DNA from: Candidatus Hydrogenedentota bacterium
GTDB lineage: Bacteria; Hydrogenedentota; Hydrogenedentia; Hydrogenedentales; SLHB01
Length of the DNA stretch: 8,154 bases
Assembly (NCBI GenBank): GCA_035416745.1
Contig: DAOLNV010000019.1
Location: forward strand, 66,128 to 74,281
Reading direction: 5' to 3'
The translations under genes and the position numbers were made by a program. Below, piece by piece: positions 1 to 4,266 of this stretch. Under the pieces are notes generated by a model. That model saw only the letters and a program-made list of their open reading frames with translations. It was not told where the DNA came from and made no database searches. Each line of letters starts with the position of its first letter. Within the stretch, counting starts at the first letter, position 1.

Positions 1-5
1 GGGCC

Positions 6-248
6 ATGCTGAAGAGGTGGATATTCAAGGTATTGACGGTCGTTGTAGTGATCATCCTCGGGGTCTTCTCGGTCGGGTGCCCTGGAAATCTCAACGGAGG
101 AGATTGGGGGGATGACGGTGGGGACGGCTGGGACGACGGCGGCGATGGCTGGGACGACGGCGGCGACGGCTGGGATGACGGCGGCGACGACTGGGATGAC
201 GGCGGCGACGACTGGGACGACGGCGGGGACTACGAGGACGGTTGGTGA
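6..248 (+). CDS. Small acidic repeat lipoprotein (probably cut short by a frameshift)
   Basis: The 80-residue product starts with a basic n-region (residues 1-8, K3, R4, K8) and a hydrophobic stretch at about 9-24, ending in a lipobox-like SVGC with Cys25 as the likely lipidated residue. The mature part is almost entirely Gly, Asp and Trp: five in-register heptads of the GGDGWDD or GGDDWDD type (residues 38-72), flanked by degenerate copies. It is expected to be a strongly acidic, membrane-anchored, exposed tail. Acidic repeats can bind divalent cations, but no function can be assigned. The start ATG lies 5 bases into the window, so its ribosome site is only partly visible and a further upstream start cannot be excluded. 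The stop at 246-248 is suspect, because coding-like sequence continues in another frame to 394. Confidence is high for a lipoprotein and low for any role. Confidence 0.72.
   Translation: MLKRWIFKVLTVVVVIILGVFSVGCPGNLNGGDWGDDGGDGWDDGGDGWDDGGDGWDDGGDDWDDGGDDWDDGGDYEDGW
96..242 (+). repeat. 21-bp tandem repeat coding for GGDGWDD heptads
   Basis: Five full 21-bp units lie head to tail at 117-137, 138-158, 159-179, 180-200 and 201-221. A degenerate unit (GGDWGDD) comes before them at 96-116, and a diverged unit (GGDYEDG) after them at 222-242. The units differ mainly at third positions and at the fourth residue (Gly in the first three, Asp in the last two), so the array grew by duplication of whole codons. 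Such arrays are prone to copy-number change by slipped-strand replication. Confidence 0.85.
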
Positions 249-394
249 ACGGTTGGGGCGGCGGCGACGATGACGAGGCAATTGAACCTCAACCCTGCTT
301 CAGAGGCCAGACGTATCCTGACTGTCTTGAAGCTATGCACTCCGCGGAATGGAATGAAGCCCCCGGCGGAGATTACACCGAGGGCTTAGCATAA
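248..394 (+). pseudogene. Frame-shifted C-terminal part of the acidic lipoprotein
   Basis: Just after the stop of the lipoprotein gene, the frame one base away reads on without a stop for 48 codons to TAA at 392-394. It begins NGWGGGDDDE, which continues the Gly/Trp/Asp composition of the upstream repeat. It then turns into a non-repetitive tail with two cysteines (in PQPCF and PDCLE) and a GGDYTEG echo of the upstream GGDYEDG. Adding one base near 246 would join both parts into a 129-residue lipoprotein ending at 394, directly before the hairpin at 396-428. There is no ATG or ribosome site that would start this piece separately. The reading is inferred from composition and context, not from a known family. 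Confidence 0.6.
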
Positions 395-395
395 A

Positions 396-428
396 GAATG
401 GCGCATGTGCGGGGGAGACGCCATTTCT
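396..428. terminator. Hairpin between convergent genes, possible bidirectional terminator
   Basis: AATGGCG at 397-403 pairs with CGCCATT at 419-425. The stem extends outward by two more pairs if one A is bulged, and the loop is about 15 bases. It starts two bases after the TAA at 392-394 and lies downstream of the minus-strand peptide gene ending at 518. Read on the minus strand it is followed by a T-rich run (TTCTTTAT), and on the plus strand only by TTTCT. It is thus a moderate terminator for the minus gene and a weaker one for the plus gene. Confidence 0.5.
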
Positions 429-517
429 GAAAACGTTTGAAACCCGAAAACCGCATCTTCAGCTACGCGGTGACGGTGGTTTCTGTCTGATGAGAAGGCG
501 TCCGCCCCGGTCAGGCA

Positions 518-631
518 TCACTCGCGTGGCCACAGGAGACCGTATATCGCCGCGAGCAGAAGATTCAGCGGCGACAAAATCATGCTCAAAAGCATACCCG
601 GCAGATTGAACAACCACATGAGCAGGTTCAT
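518..631 (-). CDS. 37-residue hydrophobic membrane peptide
   Basis: ATG at 631-629 opens a 37-codon frame ending in TGA at 520-518. The peptide starts MNLLMWLFNLPGMLLS and ends IYGLLWPRE. It is almost wholly hydrophobic (Leu, Met, Ile, Trp) with Pro-Gly at 11-12 and Pro at 21 as likely breaks. It has no charged residue until Arg-Glu at the C-terminus, so one or two short membrane helices are expected. The gene has a textbook ribosome site, GGGGAGG, 8 bases before the ATG, and a near-consensus sigma-70 promoter about 70 bases upstream, so translation is well supported despite the small size. The family is not recognised. A membrane-protein regulator, an accessory subunit or a type I toxin-like peptide are possible roles. 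It diverges from the amidohydrolase-aminotransferase gene. Confidence 0.72.
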   Translation of the reverse strand: MNLLMWLFNLPGMLLSMILSPLNLLLAAIYGLLWPRE

Positions 632-639
632 GTTACGTT

Positions 640-646
640 CCTCCCC
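640..646 (-). promoter_or_regulatory. Ribosome binding site of the 37-residue peptide
   Basis: On the minus strand GGGGAGG ends 8 bases before the ATG at 631. This is close to the ideal Shine-Dalgarno match and spacing, and is the main reason to accept so short a gene. Confidence 0.8.
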
Positions 647-700
647 TGAATTCCGGCGGCGCAATGGCGGCCCCCACATCTCGTCGATACGTTGGTTGTG

Positions 701-729
701 ATCATATCGGCGCGCGCCGCCTGTGTCAA
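701..729 (-). promoter_or_regulatory. Sigma-70 promoter TTGACA-N17-TATGAT for the small peptide
   Basis: On the minus strand the -35 box TTGACA (729-724) is a perfect match and the -10 box TATGAT (706-701) matches at five of six positions, with the ideal 17-base spacer. Transcription should begin near 694, giving a leader of about 60 bases before the ATG at 631. The spacer holds a perfect 12-base GC palindrome (708-719). Confidence 0.75.
708..719. promoter_or_regulatory. Perfect 12-bp palindrome in promoter spacer (operator candidate)
   Basis: CGGCGCGCGCCG reads the same on both strands and sits between the -35 and -10 boxes of the minus-strand promoter. A dimeric regulator bound here would block RNA polymerase. 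GC-rich sequence makes such palindromes easier to find by chance, so an operator role is only a proposal. Confidence 0.35.
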
Positions 730-798
730 AAGGTATCCTTCCGCCATGGACCCGCGTTCCGGCCCGTCCATGATGTGGTCCTTTGACCTCCCGCCCGC

Positions 799-804
799 TA
801 TACT
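799..804 (+). promoter_or_regulatory. Candidate -10 box for the fusion gene
   Basis: TATACT lies 43 bases before the ATG at 848 and matches the -10 consensus at five of six positions. The hexamer 17 bases upstream (TGGTCC, 776-781) matches the -35 consensus at only three positions. Transcription would start near 811, giving a leader of about 37 bases. Confidence 0.4.
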
Positions 805-847
805 GGGCGAATCTGCTGAATTGCTGAAACCATAGGGGAATCGCGCT

Positions 848-3160
848 ATGTCAGGGCACTGGACCATTACCGATTATGACAAGACCTTGACCGGGGAACT
901 GACGGGACTGTTGCCGCCGAAGATCTTCGATGTTCACGCGCACCTGTACCGCGTTCGCGACATCAACGCGCCGAGTCTCGCGCTCGCGCACGAGGGCCCT
1001 GACACCGTGCGGGTGGAAACCTGGCGCGAACGGTTGGGGGCGCTGTTGCCCGGAGCGGAACTCGTGGGCGGGCTGTTTTTCCCGTACGTTGCGCGGCAAT
1101 GCGACAATGCCGCCGCCAACGCGTTCCTGGTCGAGCAGGTCAGCACGCAGCCCGGGTCGCGCGGGCTGGTCATCGCGACGCCCGCCATGTCCGAGAAAGA
1201 CGGCGCGGCGCTGCTCGGCCACGAGGGCATCATCGGTTTCAAACCCTACCACTGCTACGCCGCGCGGGAAGACACAGCGAACGCCACCGTCAACGAGTAT
1301 GTGCCCGATTGGGTCTGGCGGCTCTGCCACGAACACGGCGGCATCCTCATGCTGCATCTGGTGATGCCCGGCGCGCTCTCCGACCCCGCCAACCTCGAGA
1401 CGCTCCTGCGAAATTGCCGCGCTTATCCCAACGCGAAACTCGTGCTCGCCCACGCTGCCCGGGGGTTCCATGCGCCCAACACGGTCCGCGCCATCGGCCG
1501 CCTGCGGGGCCTCGAGAACGTGTGGTTCGACACGTCGGCCGTGTGTGAAGCAACGCCGCTGCTGGCAATCCTCGAGACGTTCGGTCCGCGAAAACTCATG
1601 TGGGGCAGCGATTTCCCCGTATGTTTTCAGCGCGGACGCTGCGTGACCGCCGGCGACGGGTTCTTCTGGCTCGGGCCCGAGCATATCGACGCATCGTCCA
1701 TGTTCGCGCCGCGATTGGCCCTGGTCGGCCTCGAAGAGCTGCGCGCCCTGGCCGATGCCGCCGCCCAATTCGGACTCGACCCCTGCGACCTCCAGGACGT
1801 GTTCCACGACAACGCGGCGCGACTCCTCGGGCTGCTGCCCGCGACGGCCAATGCGACCCAGGAGCGGTACGACTACGCGAAAAAGCACATTCCGGGCGGC
1901 ACGCAGCTTCTGAGCAAACGGCCCGAGATGCTTGCGCCGAATCAATGGCCCGCGTATTACCGCGAGGCCCGGGGCTGCGAGATCTGGGACCTCGACGGCC
2001 GGCGCTACTACGACATGTCCATCCACGGCATCGGCGCGTGCCTGCTCGGGTACGCCGACCCCGACGTCTCGCGGGCGGTCCGCCGCCGCGTGACACTGGG
2101 AAGCTGGTCGACCCTCAACCCGCCCGAGGAAGTCGCCCTGGCCGACCGGCTGTTCGCGATACACCCGTGGGCAAACCAGGTGCGCTACGCCCGGTGCGGC
2201 GGCGAATCGGCGGCGGTGGCCGTCCGCATCGCCCGCGCGACCACGGGCCGCAGCCACGTGGCCATCTGCGGGTACCACGGCTGGCACGATTGGTATCTCG
2301 CCGCGAACCTGGGCGACGACGACTCCCTCGACGGCCATCTCCTGCCCGGTCTCAAGCCCAAAGGCGTGCCCAAGGAACTCCGGGGCACCGTCCACACTTT
2401 CCGTCACGGCAATATCGACGAATTTCATGCGGTTCTGGACCAGTACGGCGACAAGCTCGCCGCAGTCGTCATGGAACCCTGCCGCCACCACGACCCCGAG
2501 CGGGGTTTCCTCGAATCCGTGCGCGACGGCGTCCACAAACACGGCGCGCTCCTCATTTTCGACGAGATCACCATCGGGTGGCGGCTCAACTTCGGCGGGT
2601 CCCATCTGCGGATGGGGGTCAATCCCGACATGGCCCTGTTTGCCAAGACCATCAGCAACGGCCACCCCATGGCGGCCGTGATCGGCACGAAGGAGGCCAT
2701 GGAAGGCGCGCACGAGTCCTTCATCAGCAGCAGCTACTGGACCGAGGGCGTCGGACCCACGGCTGCCCTCGCCACGCTCGACAAAATGGAGCGCGAACGG
2801 GTTTGGGAACACGCGGGCCGCATCGGGCGTCTGGTCAAAGCCGCCTGGCAGCGGCGCGCCCAAGCCCACGGCGTGCCCATCAAGGTGGACGACGGCTACC
2901 CCTGCCTGTCGCACTTCGCGTTCGACCATCCCGACGCCACCGCTCTGCGCACGTACTACACCCAGTTGATGCTCGAACGCGGATTCCTTGCCGGGACCGC
3001 CGTCTACGTCACTCTCGCGCATACGGAGGCCATCGTGGAACAGTTCGAGGAGGCGTTGGACGGCGTGTTCGCCGAGCTCGCCACGGCTCTCGCGGAAAAC
3101 ACCGTCGCCCGCCGCCTCAAAGGTCCTTTGGCCCACAGCGGCTTCGCCAGGCTCGTGTAG
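848..3160 (+). CDS. Amidohydrolase / class-III PLP aminotransferase fusion protein
   Basis: This 770-residue protein has two enzyme domains in one frame. Residues about 22-330 are an amidohydrolase_2 (metal-dependent hydrolase/decarboxylase, TIM barrel) domain: DVHAH with metal ligands H30 and H32, H170 in MLHLV, H202 in LAHAAR, catalytic-type D255 in WGSDFP, and the usual C-terminal DNAARLLGL. Residues about 338-750 are a glutamate-1-semialdehyde aminomutase-like aminotransferase: IPGGTQLLSKRPEM, EIWDLDGRRYYDM, CGGESAAVAVR, GYHGWHDW, FDEIT with cofactor-binding D572, and FAKTISNG with PLP lysine K600. Both sets of key residues look intact, so both domains should be active. The linker is only about 8 residues. 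No signal peptide is seen, so it should be cytosolic. AGGGGAA at 834-840, 7 bases before the ATG, supports the start. Related aminotransferases often belong to amino-sugar or surface-polysaccharide pathways, but the substrate here is unknown. Confidence 0.9.
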   Translation: MSGHWTITDYDKTLTGELTGLLPPKIFDVHAHLYRVRDINAPSLALAHEGPDTVRVETWRERLGALLPGAELVGGLFFPYVARQCDNAAANAFLVEQVSTQPGSRGLVIATPAMSEKDGAALLGHEGIIGFKPYHCYAAREDTANATVNEYVPDWVWRLCHEHGGILMLHLVMPGALSDPANLETLLRNCRAYPNAKLVLAHAARGFHAPNTVRAIGRLRGLENVWFDTSAVCEATPLLAILETFGPRKLMWGSDFPVCFQRGRCVTAGDGFFWLGPEHIDASSMFAPRLALVGLEELRALADAAAQFGLDPCDLQDVFHDNAARLLGLLPATANATQERYDYAKKHIPGGTQLLSKRPEMLAPNQWPAYYREARGCEIWDLDGRRYYDMSIHGIGACLLGYADPDVSRAVRRRVTLGSWSTLNPPEEVALADRLFAIHPWANQVRYARCGGESAAVAVRIARATTGRSHVAICGYHGWHDWYLAANLGDDDSLDGHLLPGLKPKGVPKELRGTVHTFRHGNIDEFHAVLDQYGDKLAAVVMEPCRHHDPERGFLESVRDGVHKHGALLIFDEITIGWRLNFGGSHLRMGVNPDMALFAKTISNGHPMAAVIGTKEAMEGAHESFISSSYWTEGVGPTAALATLDKMERERVWEHAGRIGRLVKAAWQRRAQAHGVPIKVDDGYPCLSHFAFDHPDATALRTYYTQLMLERGFLAGTAVYVTLAHTEAIVEQFEEALDGVFAELATALAENTVARRLKGPLAHSGFARLV

Positions 3161-3170
3161 GCAATGCAGG

Positions 3171-3201
3171 GCTGCGGGACCTGCTTGTCTCGTCTCGCAG
3201 C
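3171..3201 (+). terminator. Stem-loop after the fusion gene, weak terminator candidate
   Basis: GCTGCGGGA (3171-3179) pairs with TCTCGCAGC (3193-3201) over nine pairs including one G-U, with a 13-base loop. It starts 10 bases after the stop codon. No T-run follows, so it is at best a poor factor-independent terminator and may instead protect the 3' end. Confidence 0.3.
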
Positions 3202-3248
3202 GCCGTCTGCTTCCCGTCCAGCCGGCCTTGTTCGGCGGCCGCGACCTG

Positions 3249-3277
3249 TTGAAATGCGGGAGAACCGGTTCTACAAT
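3249..3277 (+). promoter_or_regulatory. Sigma-70 promoter TTGAAA-N17-TACAAT for the DUF1080 gene
   Basis: TTGAAA (3249-3254) and TACAAT (3272-3277) each match consensus at five of six positions, with the ideal 17-base spacer. Transcription should start near 3284, leaving a leader of about 149 bases before the ATG at 3433. The palindrome at 3261-3272 overlaps the spacer and the first base of the -10 box. Confidence 0.65.
3261..3272. promoter_or_regulatory. Perfect 12-bp palindrome over the -10 region (operator candidate)
   Basis: AGAACCGGTTCT is a perfect palindrome lying against the -10 box of the DUF1080 promoter. This is a typical position for a repressor site. No regulator gene is present in the window to pair with it, so the role is inferred from position only. 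Confidence 0.35.
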
Positions 3278-3432
3278 GCGCACGGGCTGCGGAAAACCCA
3301 AACGAGCCGCCGAGGAGGCCCTGTCCAAACCATTGACACGGGGGGAAATTCGCGCAGTCGCCGGCCGCATCAAGAAAGAGCCGGAACCGTTAACCGTCAA
3401 CCGCGTTCGAGCGGAATAAAGGAGCTGGGACC

Positions 3433-4185
3433 ATGAAAAAGCTCGTTGGAATCGCGTTAACCGCCTTGGTTGCCGTCGCGCTGAGCGCGCAGGCCGCGCC
3501 GCCTGAAGGCGAGGGATGGCGCTCCCTCTTCAACGGCCAGAACCTCGACGGCTGGGAGAACAAATCGGGCCAGGCCGAGATTTGGCAGGTGAAAGACGGC
3601 GTCATCGACTGCAACCCGCGCGTCGATCTGCCGGGCGACAAGTCCCTGTGGTGTAAAGAGTCCTTCGGCGACTTCCAGCTCTTCATCGAATGGCGCATCA
3701 AGGGCACCAAGGGCGAATATCCTGTGCCGACAGTGTTGCCCGACGGCAGCTTCAAGACCGACGAAAACGGCAAGGTCATCATCACCCCGACACCCAACGC
3801 CGACTCCGGCATCTACCTGCGCGGGTCGGACAAGTCGCAGATCAACATCTGGTGCTGGCCAATCGGCTCGGGCGAGGTCTGGGGTTACCGCATGGACGAC
3901 ACGATGCCGCCCGAGGTGCGCGCGGGCGTGACGCCTAAAACGAAGGCCGACAAGCCCATCGGCGAATGGAACACCTTCATGATCACCATGAAAGGCGACC
4001 GCCTGACCGTCGAGTTGAACGGAAAGACGGTCATCGAGAACGCCCAGATGCCCGGCGTGCCCGAGAAAGGCCCGCTCGCGCTCCAGCATCACGGCGGCTA
4101 CAACAAGGCAGACGACCAGTGGAACCCTGCCTCAAGCCTCGTGCAGTTTCGAAACATCTACGTCAAGGAACTGGGCGAGAAATAA
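3433..4185 (+). CDS. Exported DUF1080 (3-keto-disaccharide hydrolase domain) protein
   Basis: The 250-residue protein has a Sec signal peptide (MKKLVGIALTALVAVALSAQAA, written in two parts: basic MKK, then a hydrophobic core to about residue 18), with cleavage likely after AQA or QAA near 21-22. The mature part matches the DUF1080/PF06439 concanavalin-like fold: the hallmark WRSLFNGQNLDGW at 29-41, the ADSGIYLRG core strand at 123-131, IGEWNTFMI at 176-184, LTVELNGKTV at 191-200, and GPLALQHHGG with VQFRNIYVKEL at the end. Residues about 92-120 form a longer loop than I expect between the core strands. Members are exported or lipid-anchored proteins linked to glycoside breakdown, some via 3-keto sugars. 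No lipobox Cys is seen, so a periplasmic or secreted protein is likely. AAAGGAG at 3418-3424, 8 bases before the ATG, fixes the start. It is convergent with the GH116 gene. Confidence 0.9.
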   Translation: MKKLVGIALTALVAVALSAQAAPPEGEGWRSLFNGQNLDGWENKSGQAEIWQVKDGVIDCNPRVDLPGDKSLWCKESFGDFQLFIEWRIKGTKGEYPVPTVLPDGSFKTDENGKVIITPTPNADSGIYLRGSDKSQINIWCWPIGSGEVWGYRMDDTMPPEVRAGVTPKTKADKPIGEWNTFMITMKGDRLTVELNGKTVIENAQMPGVPEKGPLALQHHGGYNKADDQWNPASSLVQFRNIYVKELGEK

Positions 4186-4194
4186 GCAGCAGCC

Positions 4195-4266
4195 GGGGAC
4201 TGTCGAGCGTTAGAGAACCCGCTTCCGGACTCTTTCAACGGCGCCACTGTCCCCCTCCAGCGACAG
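4195..4266. repeat. Crossed inverted repeats in the convergent gap
   Basis: GGGGAC (4195-4200) can pair with GTCCCC (4249-4254), and the adjoining CTGTCG (4200-4205) with CGACAG (4261-4266). The two pairings cross, so they are either alternatives or a pseudoknot. They fill the 81-base gap between the two stop codons. No T-run follows either arm, so a terminator role is uncertain. Confidence 0.3.

Noticed and set aside
96..242. CRISPR-like array
   Set aside because: The 21-bp units are directly adjacent without spacers and keep the reading frame, so this is a coding tandem repeat.
784..804. TTGACC (784-789) paired with TATACT as promoter of the fusion gene
   Set aside because: The spacer is only about 10 bases, too short for sigma-70; only the -10 candidate is kept.
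1600..3252. 550-codon plus-strand frame overlapping the fusion gene
   Set aside because: The product is almost all Arg, Pro, Ala and Gly, which is the usual out-of-frame shadow in GC-rich genes.
3333..3361. TTGACA at 3333-3338 as a promoter for the DUF1080 gene
   Set aside because: The -35 box is perfect, but the hexamer 17 bases downstream (AGTCGC) is not a -10 box, whereas 3249-3277 has both.
851..3400. 849-codon open frame on the minus strand across the fusion gene
   Set aside because: It mirrors a GC-rich plus-strand gene with clear enzyme motifs. Its product is of biased composition with no recognisable domain and no ribosome site, so it is a codon-bias shadow.
3276..3419. 47-codon frame just before the DUF1080 gene, ending beside its ribosome site
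   Set aside because: It looks moderately coding, but its ATG overlaps the -10 box of the good promoter at 3249-3277, and its own ribosome site (GGGAG, 14 bases away) is poor. A short leader peptide is not excluded.
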